A stretch of 53,307 nt of DNA, from contig ONEC01000037.1 in assembly GCA_900316715.1 (NCBI GenBank), positions 1 through 53,307 of the forward strand, in the 5' to 3' direction. The notes beneath the pieces are model-generated. The model was not told the DNA's origin. It ran no database searches and saw only the letters and a list, made by a program, of their open reading frames with translations. This stretch comes from an uncultured Eubacteriales bacterium. GTDB taxonomy: Bacteria; Bacillota; Clostridia; Lachnospirales; Lachnospiraceae. A program made the position numbers and the translations under genes. The stretch's first letter is position 1; each line of letters opens with the position of its first letter. Positions 46,836 to 53,307 of the stretch are shown here, piece after piece.

Positions 46836-47708
46836 TTACTGATCCTTTGTTTTAACATCAGTATCGGCTTCAATCTCATCAGCAAACTTGCTTTCGTCAA
46901 GATTGTTCGGATCTTGTCCGATATAAGCAAGGATACCTCCATCAATATATATAACCTGACCGTTGATGAAATCCGATGCCGAAGAGGCAAGAAATACGGC
47001 AAGTCCTTCCAGATCTTCCGTACGGCCCCATCTCTGAGCAGGTGTCTTTGAACGAATAAAACGATCGAACGGATTCATGCTTCCGTCAGCCTGCTTAGCT
47101 CTGAGCGGAGCAGTCTGAGGTGTAGCTATATAGCCCGGTCCTATGGCATTACACTGAATGTTGTACTGACCATATTCCGAACATATATTTCTTGTGAGCA
47201 TTTTCAGTCCTCCCTTTGCGGCAGCGTAAGCCGAAACAGTCTCACGTCCGAGTTCGCTCATCATAGAACATGCGTTAATGATCTTTCCGCCGCCTCTTTC
47301 GATCATGCTCGGAATAACGGCTTTAGAACATATAAAAGGTCCCGTAAGATCGATATCTATAACCAGGTTCCAATCCTTTACAGACATTTCATGCATAGGT
47401 ACACGTCTGATGATACCCGCATTATTTACAAGTATGTCAATCGGTCCTACCTTCTCTGTAACATCCGCAACAAACTTCTCAACCTGATCTTCCTTAGTAA
47501 CGTCACATACTGCGCCGTATACTTCGATACCGGCTTCTTTATAGTTTTCCAGACCTCTGTCTACAAGTTCCTGATTTATATCATTAAATACAATCTTTGC
47601 ACCAACCTCGGCAAAGGCTTTTGCATATGCAAATCCGAGTCCGTATGATGCACCGGTCACCCATGCGACCTTACCTGTAAGTGCAAATTTCTGAAGAAAA
47701 TCGTACAT
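46836..47708 (-). CDS. kduD: KduD-like short-chain dehydrogenase (2-keto-3-deoxygluconate-forming)
   Basis: KduD reduces 3-deoxy-2,5-diketo-hexuronate to 2-keto-3-deoxygluconate. The 290-residue protein has the cofactor site TGASYGLGFAYA, NNAGI, the catalytic Ser/Tyr/Lys (ACSMMSE ... SAYAAAKGG) and CNAIGPGYIATP. A C-terminal tail of about 20 acidic residues is unusual. Gluconate 5-dehydrogenase and related enzymes look very similar, and the assignment rests on kduI lying 18 bases upstream. It converges with the heparinase-like gene, 16 bases apart, with no clear terminator between. Confidence 0.88.
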   Translation of the reverse strand: MYDFLQKFALTGKVAWVTGASYGLGFAYAKAFAEVGAKIVFNDINQELVDRGLENYKEAGIEVYGAVCDVTKEDQVEKFVADVTEKVGPIDILVNNAGIIRRVPMHEMSVKDWNLVIDIDLTGPFICSKAVIPSMIERGGGKIINACSMMSELGRETVSAYAAAKGGLKMLTRNICSEYGQYNIQCNAIGPGYIATPQTAPLRAKQADGSMNPFDRFIRSKTPAQRWGRTEDLEGLAVFLASSASDFINGQVIYIDGGILAYIGQDPNNLDESKFADEIEADTDVKTKDQ

Positions 47709-47725
47709 TGCTTATCCTCCCCGAT

Positions 47726-48589
47726 TTATAAAAGATCCTGATTTCTTACATCATCCATATCATCAAAGTCCTGATTCTCTCCTACCATTCCCCATATGAA
47801 TGTATAATTCTGAGAACCGCAGCCCGAATGAATAGACCAGCTCGGTGATATGACAGCCTGCTCGTTTCTCATGATTATATGTCTTGTTTCCTGAGGTTCG
47901 CCCATGAAATGCATTACAAAAGCATCCTCAGGTATCTCAAAGTAGAGATAAACTTCCATTCTTCTGTCATGTGTATGACAAGGCATGGTATTCCATACGC
48001 TGCCCGGTTCAAGATGAGTCATACCCATCTCCAGCTGACAGCTTTCTACCTGTCCCGGAAGAATATACTTGCATATAGTTCTATGATTTGACTGTTCCAG
48101 AGAACCAAGCTCCTTCTTATTCTCCTCTTTGATGATCACAACATCCTCACCCGGCTCACCATCTACCTTAATAAGCTTAGTCGGATACTCTGCATGAGCA
48201 GGAGCACTGTTAATATAAAACTTCGGAGGATTTTTAGGATCGATGGCTTCAAAGGATATGTCCTTCTTACCCATTCCTATGTACATACCGTTTCTGTGGG
48301 CCACTTCATACTTCTTTCCGTCCACATATATGATTCCGTCTCCGCCGATATTGATAACTCCCATCTCTCTTCTCTGAAGGAAATACTCGGCTCTGAGTTC
48401 GTCACCTGCCTCAAGTTTAAGCACTTTATTTACCGGAGTTGCCGAACCTGTAATGATCCTGTCAATATGACTATATACAAGGCGTATCTCATCCTCAAAG
48501 AATACTTTCTCGATAAGAAACTCCTCTCTCAGTCTTTTGGTATCATAGTTCTTTACATCTCTCGGTGATGCAGCAGTTCTAAGTTCCAT
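47726..48589 (-). CDS. kduI: 5-dehydro-4-deoxy-D-glucuronate isomerase
   Basis: KduI isomerises 4-deoxy-5-keto-uronate, the product of GH88 and lyase action, to 3-deoxy-2,5-diketo-hexuronate. The 287-residue cupin protein begins MELRTAASPRDVKNYDT and has the metal-binding CHTHDRRMEVYLYF and SIHSGCGSQNYTFIWGM, both diagnostic. AGAGAGG precedes the ATG. It is transcribed with kduD. The next enzymes, KDG kinase and aldolase, are not in this window. Confidence 0.96.
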   Translation of the reverse strand: MELRTAASPRDVKNYDTKRLREEFLIEKVFFEDEIRLVYSHIDRIITGSATPVNKVLKLEAGDELRAEYFLQRREMGVINIGGDGIIYVDGKKYEVAHRNGMYIGMGKKDISFEAIDPKNPPKFYINSAPAHAEYPTKLIKVDGEPGEDVVIIKEENKKELGSLEQSNHRTICKYILPGQVESCQLEMGMTHLEPGSVWNTMPCHTHDRRMEVYLYFEIPEDAFVMHFMGEPQETRHIIMRNEQAVISPSWSIHSGCGSQNYTFIWGMVGENQDFDDMDDVRNQDLL

Positions 48590-48642
48590 ATATGTCCACC
48601 TCTCTTTTTTAAAAAAGTCTGTTACGAATCTGTGACGTGGTC

Positions 48643-48651
48643 ATTCTAACA
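48643..48651 (-). promoter_or_regulatory. Candidate extended -10 promoter of kduI-kduD
   Basis: On the minus strand TGTTAGAAT forms an extended -10 about 55 bases before kduI, with no good -35. The same nonamer precedes mglB at 52868-52876. A CACTATTT motif at 48675-48682, on the opposite strand to the gene, recalls the tandem repeat at 41.4 kb. Confidence 0.45.
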
Positions 48652-48713
48652 CATGAACTTTGAAATGGTATATACACTATTTCCTCATATTTATTCATTA
48701 TTTTTCTTTTAGT

Positions 48714-48866
48714 TTACATAAGATTAAATATAACTATCAATACGATAACAGCTATACAGCATGTAATTATAATATCCAAAGTTTTAACGGTTATATTCAC
48801 ATTCTTATATAAGCCCTTTAATTCACGTGTTTTTGTTTCATCCTTTTCCGCAGCATTATTATCCAT
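48714..48866 (-). CDS. Small single-helix membrane protein in the mgl operon, function unknown
   Basis: A 50-residue frame begins MDNNAAEKDETKTRELKG and ends in a strongly hydrophobic helix (about 29-48: TLDIIITCCIAVIVLIVIF). GGAAGG lies seven bases before its ATG, and it starts 24 bases after the mglC stop on the same strand. The charged N-terminal half would be cytoplasmic. I do not recognise a family. Its size, ribosome binding site, position and amphipathic-then-hydrophobic make-up argue that it is real: perhaps an accessory subunit of the importer. No terminator lies between it and mglC. Confidence 0.68.
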   Translation of the reverse strand: MDNNAAEKDETKTRELKGLYKNVNITVKTLDIIITCCIAVIVLIVIFNLM

Positions 48867-48890
48867 ATTTGCACCTTCCGATCTTCGAAT

Positions 48891-49973
48891 TTATTTCTTA
48901 ACAAGATACTTACGCATATCAAGTGCACAGGCACAGAGAATTATCGCACCCTTTATAATATAAAGTGAGGAAGAATCCACTCCCAGAACAGTAAGCGCAA
49001 CAAATATGATCCTCAATACAAATACTCCGAGTATGATACCTGATATCGATCCTGTACCACCTACAAATGATACACCGCCGATAACGCAGGCAGCGATGGC
49101 ATCGCACTCTGCATTAAGGCCCGTACTTGCGGCAACCGATCCGCTTCGTACGCCTTCGACGAATCCGGCATATCCGTACATTATACCTGCAAGAGCATGG
49201 ACAAATACGATAGTTTTAAATACATTTACACCCGAAACCTTTGCAGCTTCCGCATTAGAACCAACCGCAAACATATTCTTACCGAATGCTGTCTTATTCC
49301 ATATAAACCACATTATTACAACGAGGATTGCCGCATACAGTACATATCTCGGAACGGCAACATTTCCCAGACGGAACAATTCTCCTCCGACAAATTCCTT
49401 ATATTCATTACTGAGTCCTGATATCGGCTGACCGTTATTACCGTTAAGGCCGAAAAACCAGAGGATGATACCATATGTAATAAGCTGGGTGGAAAGTGTA
49501 ACTATGAACGGATGAAGACTGAACTTAGCTACAAAGAAACCGTTGACCAGACCGACAAAACAACCTATTGCCACTGCTGTAAGCAGTGTTACAAGTATCC
49601 ACATACCCGAAGCCGGAGGAAGATTCGGAAACATCTTATTCGTGAAATCCGTCTTCTGAAGTAAAACTGCCGCAACGGCAGCTGTAAGACCCGATACACG
49701 TCCTGCCGAAAGATCCGTTCCCGTTAAAACTATACATCCTGCTATACCGAGTGCCATCGGAAGAAAAGCCGCAACCTGTGTGATCAGATTGGCAAAGGAT
49801 CCGAGTGATAAGAAATTCGGTCTTGCCACAGATGTATATATTACAAAGAGTGCCATCAGAATATATAACGCATTATTAAGAATTCCGTCTATCCAGAATC
49901 TTCTCTTTTCCTTCGAGGACAGCAACTTATAATCGGCCCGAACCTGTTTTATTCTCTTTACAGTATTTAACAT
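48891..49973 (-). CDS. mglC: Galactose/monosaccharide ABC transporter permease (MglC/RbsC family)
   Basis: About 360 residues with nine or ten membrane helices and the family's GIAGCIVLTGTDLSAGRVSGL, LHPFIVTLSTQLITYG, NMFAVGSNAEAAKVSGVNV and GGVSFVGGTGSISG. The start is the ATG nine bases after AAGGAGG; a TTG directly before it is less likely. It follows mglA by 14 bases. The substrate is inferred from the mglB-like binding protein. Confidence 0.93.
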   Translation of the reverse strand: MLNTVKRIKQVRADYKLLSSKEKRRFWIDGILNNALYILMALFVIYTSVARPNFLSLGSFANLITQVAAFLPMALGIAGCIVLTGTDLSAGRVSGLTAAVAAVLLQKTDFTNKMFPNLPPASGMWILVTLLTAVAIGCFVGLVNGFFVAKFSLHPFIVTLSTQLITYGIILWFFGLNGNNGQPISGLSNEYKEFVGGELFRLGNVAVPRYVLYAAILVVIMWFIWNKTAFGKNMFAVGSNAEAAKVSGVNVFKTIVFVHALAGIMYGYAGFVEGVRSGSVAASTGLNAECDAIAACVIGGVSFVGGTGSISGIILGVFVLRIIFVALTVLGVDSSSLYIIKGAIILCACALDMRKYLVKK

Positions 49974-49987
49974 CAATATATGCCTCC

Positions 49988-51487
49988 TTATACGTATTTC
50001 GCTGCCAGGGTCATTATCTCTTCCTGGGTAGTATTTGCCGCATCCACTTCTCCCGCAAGTCTTCCGCCGGACATTACGAGGATACGATCACATACTCCCA
50101 GCAGCTCCGGCATCTCGGATGAAACCATTATTACTGTCTTATCCTTATTCGCCAGATCCAGGATCAGCTGATATATCTCATATTTTGCGCCTACATCTAT
50201 ACCTCGTGTAGGCTCATCAAGAAGCAGAACTTCCGGTTCCGTAAGCAGCCATCTGCCTATTATCACCTTCTGCTGATTACCTCCCGACAGATTCCTTATC
50301 TTTGTTTCCATGGAAGGAGTCTTTGTCCGCATGGCATCTATATAGTTCTGGGTATCTTCTCGCTGAGATTTCTCACTCAGATAGAAACCCATCCTCTTAT
50401 GCCTCTTTAAACTCGATATTACCGTATTATCCTTAACGCTTAATACGCCGAATATACCGGTTGCTCTTCTCTCTTCCGTAAGTAAAGCAAATCCGTTCTT
50501 TATGGATTCGCCTGCATTACGGTTTAAGCATTTCTTACCGTCCAGAGTTATCGTACCGCTCTTACGTGTACGTATACCGAATATGCTTTCAAGAGTCTCC
50601 GTACGTCCGGAACTGTCAAGTCCGGCTATTCCGAGGACCTCGCCCTTATGCGCTTCGAAACTTACATCCTTAAGAATGTTATACTGCCCCGAGAGATTCT
50701 CTACTTTAAGTGAAACTTCCTTAGGCTTATTCTTCTTAGGCGGAAACTGATTGGTGAGTTCACGTCCAACCATAAGGCGTATGATATCATTCATTTCCAG
50801 TTTATCCGCATCTTCGGTCGCAACCCACTGTCCGTCTCTCATAATGGTGATCTCATCGGATATCCTTTTGATCTCTGCCATTTTATGAGATATATATATG
50901 ATCCCTACTCCTCTGTCCCGAAGCATATTGATGATCTTAAAAAGATGTTCAACCTCTTCTTCCGTAAGTGAGGATGTAGGCTCATCAAATACTATAACTT
51001 TCGAATTATATGAAACCGCCTTTGCGATCTCCACCATCTGTCTCTGGGATACGGGCATGGTACTCATGATACGGTAAACATCAACATTGATACCCAGCTC
51101 TTCAAATATAGCTTCGGTATCTTTCTTCATTTTTTTCTCATTTACCGCTATACCCGCAATCTTCGGATATCGTCCCAGCCAGATGTTATCCATTACATTT
51201 CTCTTGAGAGCCTGATTAAGTTCCTGATGAACCATAGCCACTCCGTTATCCAACGCTTCTCTGCTGCTTTTAAAGTCTATTTCATTTCCTTCCAGATATA
51301 TATGCCCACTGTCTTTTGCATAAATTCCGAACAGACATTTCATCAGGGTGGATTTGCCGGCTCCGTTTTCTCCCATTAAAGCATGAACGGTTCCCGCTTT
51401 AACTTCCAGAGATACATTATCAAGTGCCTTAACACCCGGAAATGCTTTGGATATGCCTTCCATTTTCAGAAGAACATCATTACCCAT
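49988..51487 (-). CDS. mglA: Galactose/monosaccharide ABC transporter ATPase (MglA family)
   Basis: The 499-residue tandem ATPase has a first domain with Walker [11 protein letters not shown]-loop VHQELNQ, signature [14 protein letters not shown] and Walker [12 protein letters not shown]. The second domain has a degenerate Walker [11 protein letters not shown], as usual for this family, with signature LSGGNQQKV and [12 protein letters not shown]. This layout is specific to the CUT2 (Mgl/Rbs) class, which takes up monosaccharides. It lies 106 bases after mglB, beyond a terminator-like hairpin. Confidence 0.95.
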   Translation of the reverse strand: MGNDVLLKMEGISKAFPGVKALDNVSLEVKAGTVHALMGENGAGKSTLMKCLFGIYAKDSGHIYLEGNEIDFKSSREALDNGVAMVHQELNQALKRNVMDNIWLGRYPKIAGIAVNEKKMKKDTEAIFEELGINVDVYRIMSTMPVSQRQMVEIAKAVSYNSKVIVFDEPTSSLTEEEVEHLFKIINMLRDRGVGIIYISHKMAEIKRISDEITIMRDGQWVATEDADKLEMNDIIRLMVGRELTNQFPPKKNKPKEVSLKVENLSGQYNILKDVSFEAHKGEVLGIAGLDSSGRTETLESIFGIRTRKSGTITLDGKKCLNRNAGESIKNGFALLTEERRATGIFGVLSVKDNTVISSLKRHKRMGFYLSEKSQREDTQNYIDAMRTKTPSMETKIRNLSGGNQQKVIIGRWLLTEPEVLLLDEPTRGIDVGAKYEIYQLILDLANKDKTVIMVSSEMPELLGVCDRILVMSGGRLAGEVDAANTTQEEIMTLAAKYV

Positions 51488-51542
51488 TTACCTGTTCCTC
51501 CTTTTCAATTTCATTTCTGTTTCTTTATGTGGTATTTCAGAA

Positions 51543-51572
51543 AAAGCAGCTGCCCTATAAGACAGCTGCTTT
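51543..51572 (-). terminator. Attenuating terminator between mglB and mglA
   Basis: A ten-base-pair stem AAAGCAGCTG/CAGCTGCTTT with a ten-base loop is followed by further T residues on the minus strand. It should favour mglB mRNA over the rest of the operon. Confidence 0.82.
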
Positions 51573-51593
51573 TATATACATTCAGCGCGGTTC

Positions 51594-52808
51594 TTACTGT
51601 CCTGTGTAAGGAGCATAAGCTACGAAGAGCTTCTTTGAGCAATCCGATGCTATACTGAAACGTGAATCGCTTAATCCGCCGAGAGCTGCTTCAGGAGTCT
51701 TTCCTTCGGATATTCCCTTTACAGACTGAGCTATGGCTGAAGCCATACCTTCAGCATCCTGCTTAACAGTACCTGTCATGGCACCGTCAGCGATAAGAGC
51801 CTTAGCATTCTCTGTGGCATCAACACCGAATACAGGAACTACATGTCCGCCATCCTTGTTGTATCCCTTACCCTGAAGAGAAGCTACAACACCTTCTGCC
51901 ATTCCGTCATTATTGCAGATAACCAGCTCTATCATATTACCGTTGCCTTCGTTGTATGATACAAGGTTTGTATCCATATAATCCTTTGCGGCCTGAGCTG
52001 ACCATGCGCCGCCGAGGTCTACCTGATATTTATCGGAGTTATTCTCATCAAAATACTGAAGAGCAGGCTTACCGGCAGCTGTGAGAACAGCATCGGCATC
52101 TTCTACACCGTACTGTGTACGATATATAGCTTCGATATTAGCTTCATCACCCTTCATCATTGCATAAGAGATAACACCGTCTCCGTTAATATCGATATCA
52201 TCATAGTTGGCAACAACATAGTCACCGATCATCTTTCCCTGCATGTGACCTGCTTCCGGAGCATCCGTTCCGATGAAACATGCACTCTCATGACCTTCAA
52301 GAACAGTAACATCACTTCCGTCTGTTCCGATAGCACGGTTGAAGAATATAACAGGAATATCACCTGCCGCACTTATAATATCCTCAGCTGTATCAGGAGC
52401 ACCGGATGTAACAATGTTAACTATGAGAAGATTGGATCCGCTTGCGATAGCGGTTTTGATCTGATCGATCTGCTTAGCCTGATCATTTGCCGCAAACTGA
52501 TTATCATACTCAATTCCGAGTCCGTCCAATTCAGAATTCAGTGCTGTACGAACAGAACTTAAATATACATCACTTTCCTCATACCAGAATACAGTTGCCT
52601 TGATATCACTTGAAGCAGCCGTATTTCCTCCGTCTTCCGATGCTGCCTCTGTAGCAGCCTCCGTAGCAGCCTCTGTTGCCGCCTCTGTAGCAGCCTGTGT
52701 AGCAGCCTGTGTAGTTCCGGCATCACCCGAACCTCCGCTGCCGCATCCCGCAAGCATGGTAGTTGCCATTGCCAAACAAAGAAAAGACGAAACAAGTTTC
52801 TTTCTCAT
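51594..52808 (-). CDS. mglB: Galactose/glucose-type sugar-binding lipoprotein (MglB-like)
   Basis: The 404-residue precursor has a signal peptide ending in the lipobox LAGC (Cys22), a linker of repeated AATE units (about 33-55) and a periplasmic-binding-protein domain (about 68-400). The segment DINGDGVISY matches the EF-hand-like calcium loop known from the E. coli galactose/glucose-binding protein, which supports a galactose or glucose ligand. AGGAGG precedes the ATG at about ten bases. Together with mglA and mglC it forms a CUT2 importer, possibly for neutral sugars released from the same glycans. Confidence 0.93.
   Translation of the reverse strand: MRKKLVSSFLCLAMATTMLAGCGSGGSGDAGTTQAATQAATEAATEAATEAATEAASEDGGNTAASSDIKATVFWYEESDVYLSSVRTALNSELDGLGIEYDNQFAANDQAKQIDQIKTAIASGSNLLIVNIVTSGAPDTAEDIISAAGDIPVIFFNRAIGTDGSDVTVLEGHESACFIGTDAPEAGHMQGKMIGDYVVANYDDIDINGDGVISYAMMKGDEANIEAIYRTQYGVEDADAVLTAAGKPALQYFDENNSDKYQVDLGGAWSAQAAKDYMDTNLVSYNEGNGNMIELVICNNDGMAEGVVASLQGKGYNKDGGHVVPVFGVDATENAKALIADGAMTGTVKQDAEGMASAIAQSVKGISEGKTPEAALGGLSDSRFSIASDCSKKLFVAYAPYTGQ
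52645..52716 (-). repeat. Six 12-base tandem repeats encoding the mglB linker
   Basis: Six near-identical 12-base units (GCCTCTGTAGCA on the plus strand, with scattered single changes) encode AATE-type four-residue repeats after the lipoprotein cysteine. Because the unit is a multiple of three, gain or loss of units would only change the length of the tether between the membrane and the binding domain. Confidence 0.85.
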
Positions 52809-52867
52809 AACAAAAAACCCTCCTTAAAGAATTATTCTTAATTACCTTTTCGGTAAATTACGAATAA

Positions 52868-52876
52868 ATTCTAACA
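52868..52876 (-). promoter_or_regulatory. Candidate extended -10 promoter of mglB
   Basis: TGTTAGAAT on the minus strand lies about 60 bases before the mglB start. It is identical to the nonamer upstream of kduI. No strong -35 is visible. Confidence 0.45.
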
Positions 52877-52919
52877 TCAGAAGGGTTTTGAATGAATGAG
52901 ATATCTTACTCTGTTTTGT

Positions 52920-53307
52920 TTAATATTTTATCTGTTCGAACGGAAAAAGCACCTTTTGATTATCCGGTTCATACATATTTTCACGGGTTATAAGTGTTGT
53001 CGTCGTATCTATATCGGACTCCTTGATCTTCTCACCGTTTATCAGCATACATGCATATTCCACGCCCAGATATCCCATGGCATACGGATTCTGAACGATA
53101 AGTGCATCCACTTCCCCGGTCTCAAGCATACCCACGGATACAACATTACTGTCAAATGCAACAACCCTTACCTCGGAAGCCATATCCATGTCCTGCACCG
53201 CATATCCCACGCCGAGACTCGTCCACTCGTTAAATGTAACGATTATATTGATATCCGGGTTCTCACTGAGCATCTTTTCGGTAGCGGATTTTGCCTCTTC
53301 GGTTGTG
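52920..53307 (-). CDS. C-terminal part of a second periplasmic sugar-binding protein (cut by the window edge)
   Basis: About 128 in-frame residues are visible up to the edge. They include PDINIIVTFNEWTSLGVGYAV, a VVAFDSN strand and GEVDALIVQNPYAMGYLGVEYA, the C-terminal lobe of a family 4 (RbsB/LacI-like) sugar-binding fold, ending FPFEQIKY. The signal sequence and N-lobe lie outside. It is the gene before mglB on the same strand, separated by about 110 bases holding a candidate promoter. In Clostridia a second binding protein here often feeds a YesM-type kinase; that is inference. Confidence 0.82.
   Translation of the reverse strand, partial: TTEEAKSATEKMLSENPDINIIVTFNEWTSLGVGYAVQDMDMASEVRVVAFDSNVVSVGMLETGEVDALIVQNPYAMGYLGVEYACMLINGEKIKESDIDTTTTLITRENMYEPDNQKVLFPFEQIKY

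Noticed and set aside
33377..48589. Pectin or rhamnogalacturonan locus
   Set aside because: YesM/YesN, YesL and KduI/KduD also occur in pectin loci, but the hydrolase has GH88 rather than GH105 features and a heparinase II/III-family protein is present, so a GAG-type polymer fits better. Not excluded entirely.

Overview
This window reads as chromosomal DNA of a low-to-moderate GC Gram-positive anaerobe of the class Clostridia, most likely family Lachnospiraceae. That is an inference from gene order and protein style: rnc-smc-ftsY; rplS-lepB-rbgA-lepB-rnhB-yraN-der-plsY-gpsA-scpA-scpB; YesM/YesN-type two-component pairs; lipoproteins with LAGC lipoboxes; AGGAGG-type ribosome binding sites. I cannot name a genus. 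No tRNA, rRNA, CRISPR array, transposase or phage gene was seen.

Region 1 (1-26.7 kb, all on the minus strand) is core housekeeping. Read in transcription order, from high to low coordinates: rplS; lepB (short form); rbgA; lepB (form with a long acidic N-terminal tail); rnhB; yraN; der; plsY; gpsA; scpA; scpB; a membrane-anchored metallophosphoesterase; and a purine nucleoside phosphorylase. Next comes an ilvN-ilvC operon with a clear sigma-A promoter and terminator, in which ilvC is broken by a small internal deletion. Then come an AIM24-family protein, an anti-sigma-like zinc-finger membrane protein, polA, coaE, a membrane diguanylate cyclase overlapping ackA, rpmF with its own near-consensus promoter and terminator, plsX, rnc, smc (frameshifted) and ftsY. 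The first 53 bases hold the start of one more gene, possibly threonine ammonia-lyase.

Region 2 (26.7-33.2 kb, minus strand) holds a MacB/FtsX-type ABC transporter followed by its own OmpR-type regulator and histidine kinase, and a frameshifted polysaccharide pyruvyl transferase-family gene.

Region 3 (33.3-53.3 kb) is an accessory carbohydrate locus for unsaturated uronic-acid oligosaccharides, best explained as glycosaminoglycan-type material. A CUT1 ABC importer (solute-binding lipoprotein and two permeases, no ATPase), a GH88 unsaturated glucuronyl hydrolase, a DUF2264 protein, a DUF624 (YesL-like) membrane protein and a discoidin-like protein run leftward. A YesM/YesN sensor-regulator pair and a cytoplasmic heparinase II/III-family protein run rightward from a shared control region that carries two families of direct repeats. 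KduI and KduD, on the minus strand next door, would take the 4-deoxy-5-keto-uronate released by GH88 towards 2-keto-3-deoxygluconate. A galactose/glucose-type ABC importer (mglB-mglA-mglC) follows, with a 50-residue one-helix membrane protein and the tail of a second sugar-binding protein.

Three genes (smc, ilvC and the pyruvyl transferase) are broken by small indels or deletions. Either the assembly has local errors or the strain carries real lesions; read mapping would decide. The most interesting leads are the uronate locus with its uncharacterised DUF2264/discoidin/DUF624 trio, the paired direct repeats in its divergent control region, the GC-rich double-hairpin element between smc and ftsY, and the small membrane protein in the mgl operon.
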